A stretch of 64,000 nt of DNA, from NCBI RefSeq assembly GCF_002305875.1, contig NZ_CP022098.1:868001-932000 (forward strand), in the 5' to 3' direction. The DNA comes from Cystobacter fuscus (GTDB lineage: Bacteria; Myxococcota; Myxococcia; Myxococcales; Myxococcaceae). Below, piece after piece: positions 1-10,036 of the stretch (its first letter is position 1; each line of letters begins with the position of its first letter). Made by a program: the position numbers and the translations under genes. Below the pieces are notes generated by a model. That model did not search any database. It saw only the letters and a list, made by a program, of their open reading frames with translations, and was not told where the DNA came from.

Positions 1-145
1 GCGCGCCTATGGGCTGGGCGTCAACGCCTACGTGGTGAAGCCGGTGGGGTTCAACGCCTTCACCTCCGCGCTCAAGGAGCTGGGGCTGTTCTGGGCCATC
101 CTCAACGAGCCTCCTCCAGGCACGGTGCGCAAGGACAGCCGCTGA
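1..145 (+). CDS. Response regulator, C-terminal end (5' truncated by window)
   Basis: Only the last 47 codons are present, read in the frame beginning at base 2. The peptide contains NAYVVKPVGFNAF, the conserved lysine region (beta5-alpha5) of a CheY-like receiver, followed by LGLFWAILNEPP, a tail typical of Rcp1-type single-domain response regulators that partner phytochrome-like or hybrid histidine kinases. Its TGA overlaps the ATG of the next gene (TGATG at 143-147), so the two are almost certainly co-translated and probably belong to one phosphorelay. The phosphoacceptor aspartate lies outside the window. Confidence 0.85.
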   Translation, partial: RAYGLGVNAYVVKPVGFNAFTSALKELGLFWAILNEPPPGTVRKDSR

Positions 146-2703
146 TGCGCATCCCGGATCCGCTGGCCTCCGAGGTGGCTCCGTCCAGCACGGGGCGCCC
201 GCTCTCCGTGCTGATGCTGGAGGACAGCGCGCTGGACGCCGAGCTCATCCACGCCCGCCTGCAGGACGGTGGCCTGACGGCGCACGTGGTGCGGGTGGAC
301 ACCCAGGAGGCGTTCACCGCCGCGCTCGGCCGTGAGCGCTTCGATGTCATCCTCTGCGACTACAGCGTCCCGGGCTTTGGCGGCACCGCCGCGCTCGCCA
401 CGGCGCGCCAGGCCTGTCCCGACACGCCCTTCCTCTTCGTCTCGGGCGCGCTGGGCGAGGACCGGGCCATCGAGCTGCTCAAGAGCGGCGCCACGGACTA
501 CGTCCTCAAGGATCGGCTCGAGCGCCTGGTGCCCAGCGTCGAGCGCGCCCTGCGCGAGGCCCAGGGCGCCGCCGAGCGCGAGCGCGCCGAGGTGGCGCTG
601 CGTCAGTCCGAGGAGCGCTACCGCCTGGCCACCCTGGCCACCTCGGATGCCGTCTGGGATTGGGACCTGCTCACCCACGTGGTGCAGTGGAACGACGCCG
701 TGGAGACGCTCTTCGGCTACTCGAGGGAGGAGATCCGCCAGGATGCCTCCTGGTGGGAAAGGGCCATCCACCCCGAGGATCGCGAGCGCGTGAAGCGGGG
801 CATCCAGACCGCCGTCTCCACGGGGGCGCGGCGCTGGCAGGAGCAGTTCCGCTTCCGCCGCAAGGATGGCCGCTACACCCACGTGGTGGACCGGGGCCAC
901 GTCTCCCATGACGCCTCGGGCCGGCCGGTGCGCATGGTGGGCGTGATGCAGGACGTCTCCGCGCAGAAGGAGGTGGAGGCGGTGCTGTCGCGCCAGGCCC
1001 GCCTCAGCCAGTTGATGGCGGACGTGGGGCTGGCGCTCACCCGGGGCTCGCACCGGCGGGACATGCTGGGGCGGTGTGTCGAGGCCATGGTGCGGCACCT
1101 GGACGCGGCGTTTGCCCGGGTGTGGTTGCTCGAGGAGGCCGTGGCGTTGCTCGTGCCCGAGGCCAGCGCGGGCACGTCCGCTCCACCCGAGGAGCTGTTC
1201 GGCCAGGTGCCGCTCGGCTCGCCGCTGCTGGTGGGTCGTCTGGCCCGGACGCGCACGCCCGCCGTGCCCACTCCTCCTGGGGCGGACGCGCGGGAGGCGG
1301 AGCTGGAGTGGGTGGCGCGCGAGGGCCTGGGGGGCCTGGTGGGCCATCCGCTGCGCGTGGGGGACAAGACGCTGGGCGTGGTGGTGGTGGTGGCGCGAGC
1401 GCCCTTCACCCAGGGCTGCCTCGACACCCTCCAGCACGCCGCGGACAGCATCGCCCTGGGGCTGGAGCGGCTGCGCGCGGAGGAGGACGTCGCGCGCCTG
1501 CTCGAAGGCGAGAAGGCCGCGCGCACCGCCGCCGAGGAGGCCAGCCGCCTCAAGGACGAGTTCCTCGCCACGGTGAGCCATGAGCTGCGCACGCCCCTCA
1601 CCGCCATGCTCGGCTGGGTGCGCCTGTTGCGCATGGGCGGCCTGTCCGAGGACAAGCGCGAGCGCGCCCTGGAGACCGTGGAGCGCAACGCGCGCGCCCA
1701 GGCCCAGCTCATCGAGGATCTGCTCGATGTGAGCCGCATCATGGTGGGCAAGCTCAAGCTGGACGTGGTGCCGGTGGAGCTCTCGTCCGTGGTGGCGCAG
1801 GCGCTCGAGGTGGTGCGCCCCGCCGCGGATGCGAAGAACATCCAGGTGCGGCTCGTGCTCGACGCCTCGTGCCGGGTGATGGGGGACGCGCAGCGGCTGC
1901 AACAGGTGGCGTGGAACCTGCTCGCCAACGCGGTGAAGTTCACGCCCCAGTCGGGCCAGGTGCGGGTGGAGATGGCCCGGCGCGGCGCGCTCGTGCACCT
2001 CACCGTGACGGACACCGGCGAGGGCATCTCCCCGGACTTCCTGCCGCATGTCTTCGAGCGCTTCCGTCAGGCCGATGGCAGCACCACGCGCAGGTTCGGC
2101 GGACTCGGACTGGGCCTGTCCATCGTGCGCCACCTGGTGGAGATGCATGGGGGCACGGTGGCCGTCGCGAGCGAAGGCGTGGGCCGCGGGGCCACCTTCA
2201 CGGTGGACCTGCCCGAGGCCTCGTCCTCTCGCCGGGCGAACACCCCGCTCCCCGGCGATCCGCGGCGGGCGGGAGCGCTTGCCTCCGACGCCTGCCCTCC
2301 CGAACTCATCGGCCTGCACGTGCTCGTGGTGGAGGAGGACGCGGACACCCGGGAGCTGCTGCGCACGTGGCTGGAGTCCTGTCAGGCCCGTGTCTCGGTG
2401 GCCGCCTCCGCCCGCGAGGCCCTCGAGGCGCTCGCGCGCCTGTCCCCCGACGTCCTGCTGTCCGACCTCGGGGGGCCGGAAGGCGAGGGCGAGGCCCTCA
2501 TCCGGTGGGTGCGCTCCCTGCCCGTGGAAGCCGGAGGCGGCATCCCCGCGGCGGCCCTCACCGCCTTCGCTCGCACCGAGGAGCGCACGCGGGTGCTGCG
2601 CGCCGGCTTCAACAGCCACGTGCCCAAGCCCGTGGATCCGCTCGAGTTGTTCGCCGTCCTGGCCTCCCTCTCCGGACGGGGCGCCCGGGGCGGCGCGCGG
2701 TGA
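145..2703 (+). CDS. Hybrid sensor histidine kinase, REC-PAS-GAF-HisKA-HATPase-REC
   Basis: 852 residues, no membrane segment, so a cytoplasmic kinase. Domains in order: receiver at about 20-135 (phosphoacceptor D72 in CDYSVP, conserved lysine in YVLKD), PAS at about 150-275 ([18 protein letters not shown]), GAF-like region 285-445, HisKA with H479 in SHELRTPL, HATPase at about 590-700 (N box [16 protein letters not shown]), and a C-terminal receiver from about 725 with [10 protein letters not shown] and PKPVD. The terminal receiver is slightly degenerate but keeps an Asp and Lys. Starts at the ATG overlapping the stop of the upstream response regulator. The input signal cannot be told from sequence. 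Confidence 0.93.
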   Translation: MRIPDPLASEVAPSSTGRPLSVLMLEDSALDAELIHARLQDGGLTAHVVRVDTQEAFTAALGRERFDVILCDYSVPGFGGTAALATARQACPDTPFLFVSGALGEDRAIELLKSGATDYVLKDRLERLVPSVERALREAQGAAERERAEVALRQSEERYRLATLATSDAVWDWDLLTHVVQWNDAVETLFGYSREEIRQDASWWERAIHPEDRERVKRGIQTAVSTGARRWQEQFRFRRKDGRYTHVVDRGHVSHDASGRPVRMVGVMQDVSAQKEVEAVLSRQARLSQLMADVGLALTRGSHRRDMLGRCVEAMVRHLDAAFARVWLLEEAVALLVPEASAGTSAPPEELFGQVPLGSPLLVGRLARTRTPAVPTPPGADAREAELEWVAREGLGGLVGHPLRVGDKTLGVVVVVARAPFTQGCLDTLQHAADSIALGLERLRAEEDVARLLEGEKAARTAAEEASRLKDEFLATVSHELRTPLTAMLGWVRLLRMGGLSEDKRERALETVERNARAQAQLIEDLLDVSRIMVGKLKLDVVPVELSSVVAQALEVVRPAADAKNIQVRLVLDASCRVMGDAQRLQQVAWNLLANAVKFTPQSGQVRVEMARRGALVHLTVTDTGEGISPDFLPHVFERFRQADGSTTRRFGGLGLGLSIVRHLVEMHGGTVAVASEGVGRGATFTVDLPEASSSRRANTPLPGDPRRAGALASDACPPELIGLHVLVVEEDADTRELLRTWLESCQARVSVAASAREALEALARLSPDVLLSDLGGPEGEGEALIRWVRSLPVEAGGGIPAAALTAFARTEERTRVLRAGFNSHVPKPVDPLELFAVLASLSGRGARGGAR

Positions 2704-2716
2704 GCCTCGGGGCCCC

Positions 2717-3439
2717 TCAGCCGCTCTGGAGCATGAACCGCGGGGGCTCGGCGTGCTCCCGGGGCCGCGCTCCTTCCGCGTGCAGGCGCGCCTCGGTGAG
2801 CACCCGCGCCTCGACACAGAGGTCCGTGCCGAGGAAGTCCCGGCCGAGCCGCGCCGCCGCCACGCCCACCGAGCCCGAGCCCATGAACGGGTCCACCACC
2901 ACGTCCCCGGGCTCGCTGCTCTGGCGGATGAGCACCTCGCTCAAGCCGGCGGGCTTCTCCGTCGGGTAGCCCCGGTGGATGCGCGGCACGCTCAGCACGT
3001 CCGCCACGCCCAGGTCGCTCAAGCGCCGCCGGCCCTTCTCGAAGAAGAGGATGAACTCGTAGCGGGCCCGGTAGTGGTAGCCCATTCCAATGTGCTGCTT
3101 GTCCCACACCAGTGGCTTCCAGAACCGGAAGCCCGCGGCTTCCGCGAGCGGCCGGGCGATGAACATCGTCTCCGCGTCACAGAAGAGATAGAAGTGCGAG
3201 TCGCGCTTCATCACCCGCCACAGCCCCTGGAACAGCTCCGGGAAGCGCGCGTTCGGGAAGATGGGGAACCAGGCGTTGGTCGAGCCCTTGCCCCGCTTGA
3301 GGCGTGTCGTGGTGCCCACCGCGCGGTGCTTCTCCAGGGACTCGTAGGCGGGATCCGTGATGACGAGATCGACCGAGGCCGCCGGGAGGGTCCGGAGCCA
3401 TTCGACGGCGTCACCGTGCGCGAGGCGATAGTGGGACAT
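2717..3439 (-). CDS. Site-specific DNA methyltransferase (N4-cytosine / N6-adenine type)
   Basis: 240 residues. Catalytic motif IV DPAY appears near residue 29 (VDLVITDPAYESLEK) and the AdoMet motif I near residue 178 (DPFMGSGSVGVAA). Motif IV before motif I is the beta-class order. The family transfers a methyl group from S-adenosylmethionine to an exocyclic amino group of adenine or cytosine in a specific site; the target cannot be read from the sequence. No restriction enzyme gene is adjacent, so this is an orphan methyltransferase, more likely epigenetic or regulatory than part of a restriction system. It converges with the hybrid kinase (13 bp between stops) and diverges from the P450-like gene. 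Confidence 0.9.
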   Translation of the reverse strand: MSHYRLAHGDAVEWLRTLPAASVDLVITDPAYESLEKHRAVGTTTRLKRGKGSTNAWFPIFPNARFPELFQGLWRVMKRDSHFYLFCDAETMFIARPLAEAAGFRFWKPLVWDKQHIGMGYHYRARYEFILFFEKGRRRLSDLGVADVLSVPRIHRGYPTEKPAGLSEVLIRQSSEPGDVVVDPFMGSGSVGVAAARLGRDFLGTDLCVEARVLTEARLHAEGARPREHAEPPRFMLQSG

Positions 3440-3922
3440 GGTGGTCTCGTCTGGCCCGAGGGCACTAGCAGGCCGGGACTATGGCCCCTGCCTCTGACAC
3501 CACCCCCGCGACGGGGCATGGGTTGCGCGACACCCGCCTCCCACGGGGAGGCGACTGTCCCCGCGCCGACACCCGCGGAGCCCCGCCCACGGGATTCCTC
3601 GCGCAATCCCCCCTCCCAACGCCCTTCTCCGTCCACCACCCGCCATGTCCTCCTCCGAGAGCCCACTTTCGGGGTGACATATGACCCGCTGGGTCCTCCT
3701 CCACTCCACCTCAAGCTGCCCCGCCGGGAGGGGCGGCTGTTCACGGACCTACGTCCGGAGCTCCCCGGTTACAGCCAGGCTCATCGCTTTACCGTCCCCT
3801 TGCTTTCCTGGAGGGGATTTCCCCTCATGGCCCGGGCCATGCAAGCAAATCAATACATTCGAGGATTAGCAGGATAGCAGGTGAGTTCTGTGGAAACCCG
3901 ATGGATGCCAGCGAGGAAGACC
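3440..3922. other. Intergenic region between divergent methyltransferase and P450-like genes
   Basis: About 480 bases with no convincing gene. It is less GC-rich near its right end and holds two abutting palindromes at 3811-3841, listed separately. It must contain the promoters of the two divergent genes, but no consensus -35/-10 pair is convincing. Confidence 0.6.
3811..3841. promoter_or_regulatory. Two abutting palindromes upstream of the P450-like gene
   Basis: 3811-3826 reads GAGGGGA-TT-TCCCCTC, a perfect inverted repeat with 7-base arms. 3826-3841 reads CATGGCCCGGGCCATG, a perfect 16-base palindrome sharing one base with the first. They sit 82-112 bases before the preferred P450-like start. 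Such paired symmetric sites are often dimeric-repressor operators, but no binding protein can be named. Confidence 0.45.
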
Positions 3923-5146
3923 ATGTCGATTGCGGCCCGTCAGTCCCACCCCCGTTCGCTCGAGAGCGAGACCTTGTTCGATCCGACGCCGCGCCGGGCG
4001 TTGGGGGAAGAAGGGCCGGTGTACTGGTCGGAGGCGTCGCGGGGCTGGATCATCCGTGGGCACGAGGACGTGCTGGGCTGCCTGCGCGACTCGCGGCTGG
4101 GCGCCTCGTATGAGGAGCTGCTCGACGTGCGGCTGCGGGGGCTGAGCCCCGAGCTGGCCGGGGCCCTGCGCGAGACGTTCGCCGCGCATCCGTGGGATGG
4201 ACGCGAGGCCGCGCCGCTGCGCCGTCAGGCCGCTCCGGGCTTCACGCCCCAGGTGCTCGACGACTGTCGTCCGATCATCCGCGGCCTCGCGACGCGGCTG
4301 GTGCGGCGGGGTGGGCAGGACCGGATGGACGCGGTACGGGCGGTGTGCGCGCCCCTGCCCGCGCTCGTGCTCGCCGAGGTGTTCGCCCTTCCCGAGCGGG
4401 ACCGGGAGCCCTTCCTCGCCTGGGCATGGCAGCTCGCGGACTTCCACTCACTGGCCGCGGACGCGGATCGGGGCGCCCTGGCGCGGGCGGCCCTGGGGGC
4501 GACGCGTGGCTTGCTCTCCTGGCTCACCCCCCTGCTCGAGGAGCGGCGCCGGGCACCCGGCGAGGATCTGCTCAGTCGGATGCTCCAGATCGAGCAGCCG
4601 GGAGCGCGCACCGCGGTGCAGCGGGTGTCCACGCTCGCCCTGCTGCTCGTCTGCGAGCTCGGGTTCGTGACGGATCAGCTCGGCAATGTGTTGCATGAGG
4701 TGCTCGCGCGTCCCGAGCTCTGGCGCATGCTCCGGGTGGATCGCTCGAGGATCCGGCCGGCCGTGGAGGAGGCGCTGCGCTTCCAGCCCGCGCGGCCCCT
4801 GCTGTCCCGCGTCGTCGGGGAGACCCTCACGCTGCGCGGGCGCACCCTGCGACCGGGCGAGGCGGTGTTCCTGGACGTGGCCACCGCCAACCGGGATCCC
4901 CAGGTCTTCACCACGCCGGAACGCTTCGATCTCCAGCGGGACGCCACCCGGCAGAAGCACATGACGTTTGGTTTCGGACTGCACCACCGTCTGGACGCGG
5001 GGCTCATCCGTCACCAGCTGGAGTGCGTCCTCGAGGTGCTGTTGGAGGAGTTCCCCGGCCTGCGCCTGGACGAGGATCGCCCGCCCCGGCTCAAGCGTCA
5101 CGGTCCGCTGGTGCGAGGCTTCGAGACCCTGCCCGTGCGGTGGTGA
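3923..5146 (+). CDS. Cytochrome P450-like protein lacking the haem-ligand cysteine
   Basis: 407 residues from ATG 3923, chosen because GAGGA lies 5 bases upstream and the length then matches bacterial P450s; GTG 3881 and ATG 3905 are in-frame alternatives. The fold is clear: PRLKRHGPLVRGF tail, ExxR as EALR, and the haem-loop context HMTFGFGLHHRLDAG. In normal P450s that loop reads FGxGxHxCxG; here the cysteine is arginine and the following glycine aspartate. The I-helix AGxET proton-relay motif is also gone (VCELGF). A haem-thiolate enzyme is therefore not possible. Known precedents for cysteine-less P450 relatives are auxiliary partners of glycosyltransferases (DesVIII/EryCII) and NRPS X-domains; no such partner is nearby. 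The reading frame is intact, so it is not a simple pseudogene. Confidence 0.85.
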   Translation: MSIAARQSHPRSLESETLFDPTPRRALGEEGPVYWSEASRGWIIRGHEDVLGCLRDSRLGASYEELLDVRLRGLSPELAGALRETFAAHPWDGREAAPLRRQAAPGFTPQVLDDCRPIIRGLATRLVRRGGQDRMDAVRAVCAPLPALVLAEVFALPERDREPFLAWAWQLADFHSLAADADRGALARAALGATRGLLSWLTPLLEERRRAPGEDLLSRMLQIEQPGARTAVQRVSTLALLLVCELGFVTDQLGNVLHEVLARPELWRMLRVDRSRIRPAVEEALRFQPARPLLSRVVGETLTLRGRTLRPGEAVFLDVATANRDPQVFTTPERFDLQRDATRQKHMTFGFGLHHRLDAGLIRHQLECVLEVLLEEFPGLRLDEDRPPRLKRHGPLVRGFETLPVRW

Positions 5147-5347
5147 AGGACCTCCAGGGAGACGGGGCCCTTGTCTGGCGGCAGGCAGGGGGAGCGTGCA
5201 CCGGCCGATGCCGGGCGTGCCCCACGGGATGAGAGGCTGTCGGTTAAAATATCTCCCAGGGGCCCGGATCCGGGGTGGATTTCAGATCGGGCCGGACCTC
5301 CTGCTAGGCTGCGATTTCCAGACATCCTCGTCGCCGTGGGGGAGTGC

Positions 5348-6832
5348 GTGTCCTTCGTCCAGTTGCCCGAGAGCCCCGTTAGCTGCCGCAACCTCGTGGG
5401 GGGCGAGTGGCTCGTTCCACGAGACGTCCCGCTCGCCGAGGTGATCAGCCCCTATACCGGAGGCATCATCGGCCGGGTGCCGATGACGTCCGAGGCGGGC
5501 GTGGCCCAGGCGGTGGAAGCGGCGCGGGCGGCGGTGCCTGGCTGGCGCGCCACGCCCCTGCGCGAGCGCACCACGCTCATGGCGCGCTTCCGCTCGCTGC
5601 TCGAGTCCCAGTTGGATCGCCTGTCCCATCTGGCCGCCAGCGAGGCGGGCAAGACGGTGGCCGAGGCGCGCGCGGGCCTGCTCAAGGGCCTGGAGGTGTG
5701 TGACTTCGCGCTGTCGCTGCAGAACCTGGATGCCGGCGGCGCCATGGAGGTGAGCCGCGGCATCACCTGCGAGTTCCGCCGCGAGCCCCTGGGCGTGGTG
5801 GCGGGCATCACCCCGTTCAACTTCCCCGCCATGGTGCCGATGTGGATGATTCCCATCGCGCTCACGGTGGGCAACTGCTTCATCCTCAAGCCCTCGGAGA
5901 AGGTGCCGCTCACGGCGTGCGCGCTCGGGGAGCTGCTGGTGGAGGCGGGCCTGCCGCGTGGCGTGTTCTCCGTGGTGCACGGCGGACGCGAGGCGGTGGA
6001 GGCCCTGGTGGCCCATCCGGACGTGCGCGCGGTGGCCTTCGTGGGCTCGTCCGCGGTGGCGCGGCGCGTGTACGCGGAAGGCAGCGCGCGGGGCAAGCGC
6101 GTGCTGGCGCTCGGTGGCGCGAAGAACCACCTCATCGTCGCGCCGGACGCGGACGAGGCCCTCACCTCGCAGGCCGTGGTGGACTCCTTCACCGGGTGCG
6201 CGGGCCAGCGCTGCATGGCGGCGAGCGTGATGCTCGCGGTGGGGAACGTGGATCACATCCTCGAGCAGGTGCGCGAGCGCGCCTCGCGGCTGGAGTGTGG
6301 CCCTGGCATGGGCGCCATCATCGACCGGGCGAGCCTCACGCGGCTGGAGACGGCCATTGCCACGGCGGAGAAGGCCGGCGCGCGGGTGGTGCTGGACGGA
6401 CGCGGCAAGCGTCCCGCGGGCGAGTCCTGGGCGGGGGGCCACTGGCTCGGTCCGACCATCCTCGACGGGGTGCGCCCGGACATGGAGGCGGCGCAGCGCG
6501 AGCTGTTCGGCCCGGTGCTGTCCATCGTGCGCGTGCCCACCCTGTCCGCGGCGCTCGAGGTGGAGAACGCCTCGCCCTATGGCAACGCGGCCTCCATCTT
6601 CACCACCAACGGCGCGGTGGCGCAGGCGGTGGTCGAGGGAGCACGCGTGGGCATGGTCGGCGTCAACGTGGGCGTGCCCGTGCCCCGCGAGCCCTTCTCC
6701 TTCGGCGGTACTGGCGAGTCCAAGTTCGGTCATGGCGACATCACGGGTGTCGCGAGCCTCGGCTTCTGGACGGACCTCAAGAAGGTCACCCGGAAGTGGA
6801 GCACCCGCACCGACGGCAGCTGGATGAGCTGA
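5348..6832 (+). CDS. mmsA: CoA-acylating (methyl)malonate-semialdehyde dehydrogenase
   Basis: 494 residues. Belongs to the aldehyde dehydrogenase superfamily, MmsA branch: it has the NAD-binding GITPFNFPAMVPMWM segment, GAKNH in place of the usual ELGGK, and catalytic C289 in CAGQRCMA. The family oxidises malonate or methylmalonate semialdehyde with NAD and CoA to acetyl- or propionyl-CoA plus CO2. Start GTG 5348 follows GGGGGAG and gives the usual MmsA length (about 500); an upstream in-frame extension to 5171 is unlikely to be translated. It lies 42 bases before URC1, and in the uracil URC pathway, whose product is 3-hydroxypropionate, the next steps would need exactly this enzyme. Assignment to malonate semialdehyde rather than valine catabolism is inferred from this context. 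Confidence 0.9.
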   Translation: MSFVQLPESPVSCRNLVGGEWLVPRDVPLAEVISPYTGGIIGRVPMTSEAGVAQAVEAARAAVPGWRATPLRERTTLMARFRSLLESQLDRLSHLAASEAGKTVAEARAGLLKGLEVCDFALSLQNLDAGGAMEVSRGITCEFRREPLGVVAGITPFNFPAMVPMWMIPIALTVGNCFILKPSEKVPLTACALGELLVEAGLPRGVFSVVHGGREAVEALVAHPDVRAVAFVGSSAVARRVYAEGSARGKRVLALGGAKNHLIVAPDADEALTSQAVVDSFTGCAGQRCMAASVMLAVGNVDHILEQVRERASRLECGPGMGAIIDRASLTRLETAIATAEKAGARVVLDGRGKRPAGESWAGGHWLGPTILDGVRPDMEAAQRELFGPVLSIVRVPTLSAALEVENASPYGNAASIFTTNGAVAQAVVEGARVGMVGVNVGVPVPREPFSFGGTGESKFGHGDITGVASLGFWTDLKKVTRKWSTRTDGSWMS

Positions 6833-6874
6833 CGCACACGCCTTTCGCATCTCGAGTTCCAAGGAGGGCGAGTC

Positions 6875-8128
6875 ATGCCCGACAAGAAGGTCAGCAACCA
6901 CATTCGTCTCACGTCCCACCCCGACAGCGACACGCAGGTCCTCCCCATCCGCTGGGGAGACCCGGACCCCCTGCGCCGGGGCCCCGTCATCGCCACGCTG
7001 ACCGAGCCCGCGCACCGCAACGTCGTCGGCACGCACTCGGGCTCCTACGCCATCTACCGCGCCATCGCCGTGGCCGCGGGCCAGCTCACGCAGGACCACC
7101 GCGCGGACCTCACCAACACGGCGCCCGCCGTGCAGGTGGGCCCCTACAAGTCCTGGGGCGATCCCAACCGCATCGTGTCCCTGGACCCGTGGGGCGCCGT
7201 GGCGCCGCAGGTCTTCCAGAACTACGTGCAGCAGGGCATGGACATCCGGCCCTCCATCGCCATCACTCGCGCGCACATCAACATGCCGGAGCTGCGTGAC
7301 GCCATCACCGCGGGCCGCCTCAAGCCGGATGGGAAGATCCTCTGCGCCAACGGCGACGTGACGGTGGTGAAGGCGGCCCTCGAGCCGGTGTGGTACCTGC
7401 CGGGAATCGCCAGGCGCTTCGGGCTGACCGAGGCGGCGCTGCGCCGTGGCCTCTTCGAGCAGACGGGCGGCATGTTCCCCGAGCTCATCACCCGCTCGGA
7501 CCTGGACGTGTTCCTGCCGCCCATCGGCGGCCAGACGCTCTACTTCTTCGGGGACATGGACACCATTCCCAACCCCGACGTCCCGCTCGCGGTGCGCGTG
7601 CACGACGAGTGCAACGGCTCGGACGTGTTCGGCAGCGACATCTGCACCTGCCGGCCCTACCTCACGCATGGCATCGAAGTCTGCATCCAGACGGCGCAGG
7701 AGGGTGGCGCGGGCGTCATCGCCTACTCGCGCAAGGAGGGCCGCGCGCTCGGCGAGGTGACGAAGTTCCTCGTGTACAACGCGCGCAAGCGCCAGGAGGG
7801 CGGTGACTCGGCCGCCACCTACTTCCATCGCACCGAGTGCGTGGCGGGCGTGCAGGACATGCGCTTCCAGGAACTGATGCCGGACGCGCTGCACTGGCTG
7901 GGCATCACCCGCATCCACCGCTTCGTGTCCATGAGCGACATGAAGCACGACGCCATCGTCAACTCCGGTATCGAGATCCTCGAGCGCGTGCCCATTCCGG
8001 AGGAGCTCATCCCCGCGGACGCCAAGGTGGAGATGGAGGCGAAGAAGGCCGCCGGCTACTTCACCACCGGCAAGGTGGCCACCGAGTCGGAGCTGCAGGC
8101 GGTGAAGGGCAGGGCGCTCGATGCCTGA
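6875..8128 (+). CDS. urc1: URC1: GTP cyclohydrolase II-like protein of uracil catabolism
   Basis: 417 residues: an N-terminal ~190-residue extension (NTAPAVQVGPYKSWGDPNRI) followed by a GTP cyclohydrolase II domain. The zinc-cysteine cluster is kept (DECNGSDVFGSDICTC), while the active-site block reads SRKEGRALGEVTK instead of RQEGRGIGL. The long extension and this variant block distinguish URC1 of the fungal/bacterial uracil pathway from riboflavin-pathway RibA (~200 residues). URC1 is thought to open the pyrimidine ring of a uridine nucleotide intermediate. Start ATG has AGGAGGGCGAGTC upstream. Overlaps URC4 by 8 bases, indicating one operon. Confidence 0.9.
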   Translation: MPDKKVSNHIRLTSHPDSDTQVLPIRWGDPDPLRRGPVIATLTEPAHRNVVGTHSGSYAIYRAIAVAAGQLTQDHRADLTNTAPAVQVGPYKSWGDPNRIVSLDPWGAVAPQVFQNYVQQGMDIRPSIAITRAHINMPELRDAITAGRLKPDGKILCANGDVTVVKAALEPVWYLPGIARRFGLTEAALRRGLFEQTGGMFPELITRSDLDVFLPPIGGQTLYFFGDMDTIPNPDVPLAVRVHDECNGSDVFGSDICTCRPYLTHGIEVCIQTAQEGGAGVIAYSRKEGRALGEVTKFLVYNARKRQEGGDSAATYFHRTECVAGVQDMRFQELMPDALHWLGITRIHRFVSMSDMKHDAIVNSGIEILERVPIPEELIPADAKVEMEAKKAAGYFTTGKVATESELQAVKGRALDA

Positions 8129-9317
8129 GGCGCCCGCGGCCGCCGTCTCCTATCTGCTCGGCCCGCGCGCCATCCGCGAGCGGTGCCAGGCCCTGCTGGA
8201 GCTGGGGCTCGCGGGCCGGCTCGAGCACTTCCGCGTGGACCCGGCGCGGCTGCCCGCCGTGGCGGACTACGTGTTGGAGGTGACACGCGAGGCCTATCCC
8301 TCGCTCGACATCCCGGTGCACAGCCGCTGGGGCCACTTCGACGTGGGCGGCGTCCAGCGCAACGCGGAGCTGGAGGCGCGGCTGGCCCCGCTGCCTCCCG
8401 CCGAGCGTGCCCGGGCGAAGTTGGACCTGGTGGTCACCAGCGTGCTGCTGGACGCGGGCAGCGGGCCCACGTGGAAGTACCAGGAGCCCGGTGGCGGCAC
8501 CTACGCGCGCTCCGAGGGCCTGGCCGTGGCCAGCTTCCGCATGTTCCTCGCGGGCGCGTTCTCCTCGGATGCCTCCCAGCCCCTGCGCGCCGACGCCGAG
8601 GGCTTGCGCAACCTGAGCCTCGAGGCGCTCGCGGAGGGCTTCCAGGTGACGGAGGACAACCCGCTCGCGGGCCTGGAGGGACGGCTCGAGCTGCTGCACG
8701 GCCTGGGCCGGGTGTTGCCCAGGCCCGGGTCGCTCTTTGATCGCCTCGCGGCCCATGGCCGGCGGGAGGTGACGGCGACGCAGGTGCTGGGGCAGGTGCT
8801 CCAGTCGCTGGGGCCCATCTGGCCGGGCCGCATCACCCTGGATGGGGTGAACCTGGGCGACGTGTGGCCGCACTCGGCGCTGGGCGCCCTGGATCATCCC
8901 GACTCCCTGGTGCCCTTCCACAAGCTGTCGCAGTGGCTCACCTACTCGCTGCTGGAGCCGCTGGCGGAAGGGGGCCTCCGGGTGACGGGACTGGAGGCGC
9001 TCACCGGACTGCCCGAGTACCGCAACGGCGGGCTGCTGGTGGACGGAGGCGTGCTGGTGCCCCGGGACGAGCGGCTGTTCACGGACACGTACAAGCCGGG
9101 CTCGGAGCCCATCGTGGAGTGGCGGGCGCTGACGGTGGCGCTGCTGGACGAGGTGGGCCAGCGCGTGCGCGAGCGGCTCGGGATGACGGCCGAGCAGCTC
9201 CCGCTGGCCAAGGTGCTCCAGGGGGGCACGTGGAGCGCGGGCCGGAAGCTGGCCGCCCAGAAACGCCCGGGTGGTCCGCCACCCATCCGCATCGAGAGCG
9301 ACGGAACCGTGTTCTGA
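8121..9317 (+). CDS. urc4: URC4: DUF1688 family protein of uracil catabolism
   Basis: 398 residues, matching the DUF1688 family by its opening [13 protein letters not shown], the internal [14 protein letters not shown] and the closing [19 protein letters not shown]. In Lachancea kluyveri URC4 is required for uracil breakdown but its reaction has not been settled; it always travels with URC1. Starts inside the URC1 gene (ATGCCTGA, 8-base overlap), which implies translational coupling. Followed 32 bases later by the uracil phosphoribosyltransferase that should feed the pathway. Confidence 0.9.
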   Translation: MPEAPAAAVSYLLGPRAIRERCQALLELGLAGRLEHFRVDPARLPAVADYVLEVTREAYPSLDIPVHSRWGHFDVGGVQRNAELEARLAPLPPAERARAKLDLVVTSVLLDAGSGPTWKYQEPGGGTYARSEGLAVASFRMFLAGAFSSDASQPLRADAEGLRNLSLEALAEGFQVTEDNPLAGLEGRLELLHGLGRVLPRPGSLFDRLAAHGRREVTATQVLGQVLQSLGPIWPGRITLDGVNLGDVWPHSALGALDHPDSLVPFHKLSQWLTYSLLEPLAEGGLRVTGLEALTGLPEYRNGGLLVDGGVLVPRDERLFTDTYKPGSEPIVEWRALTVALLDEVGQRVRERLGMTAEQLPLAKVLQGGTWSAGRKLAAQKRPGGPPPIRIESDGTVF

Positions 9318-9349
9318 GTTTCAACGAAAAATGGGAAGGGGAGATCGCG

Positions 9350-9988
<639 letters not shown>

Positions 9989-9996
9989 CCGCCGGG

Positions 9997-10022
9997 GCGG
10001 GCGGAGCCTGGCTCCCGCCCGC
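9997..10022. terminator. GC-rich hairpin between convergent upp and fatty acid hydroxylase
   Basis: Left arm GCGGGCGGAGCC and right arm GGCTCCCGCCCGC pair with one bulged base. It sits 9 bases after the upp stop and 15 before the end of the opposing gene, so it could stop transcription from both sides. There is no U-tract. Confidence 0.55.
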
Positions 10023-10036
10023 TCACTCCGCCGGGA

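Noticed and set aside
28-2817. 929-codon antisense frame over the first hybrid kinase
   Set aside because: Low-complexity His/Arg/Gly product, no domain, fully explained as a shadow of the kinase gene.
4970-5010. Frameshift as cause of the missing P450 cysteine
   Set aside because: Residues on both sides of the loop stay in P450 register in the same frame, so the changes are substitutions, not a shift.
5282-7948. 888-codon antisense frame across mmsA and URC1
   Set aside because: Crosses two unrelated genes and shows only the composition of antisense high-GC DNA.
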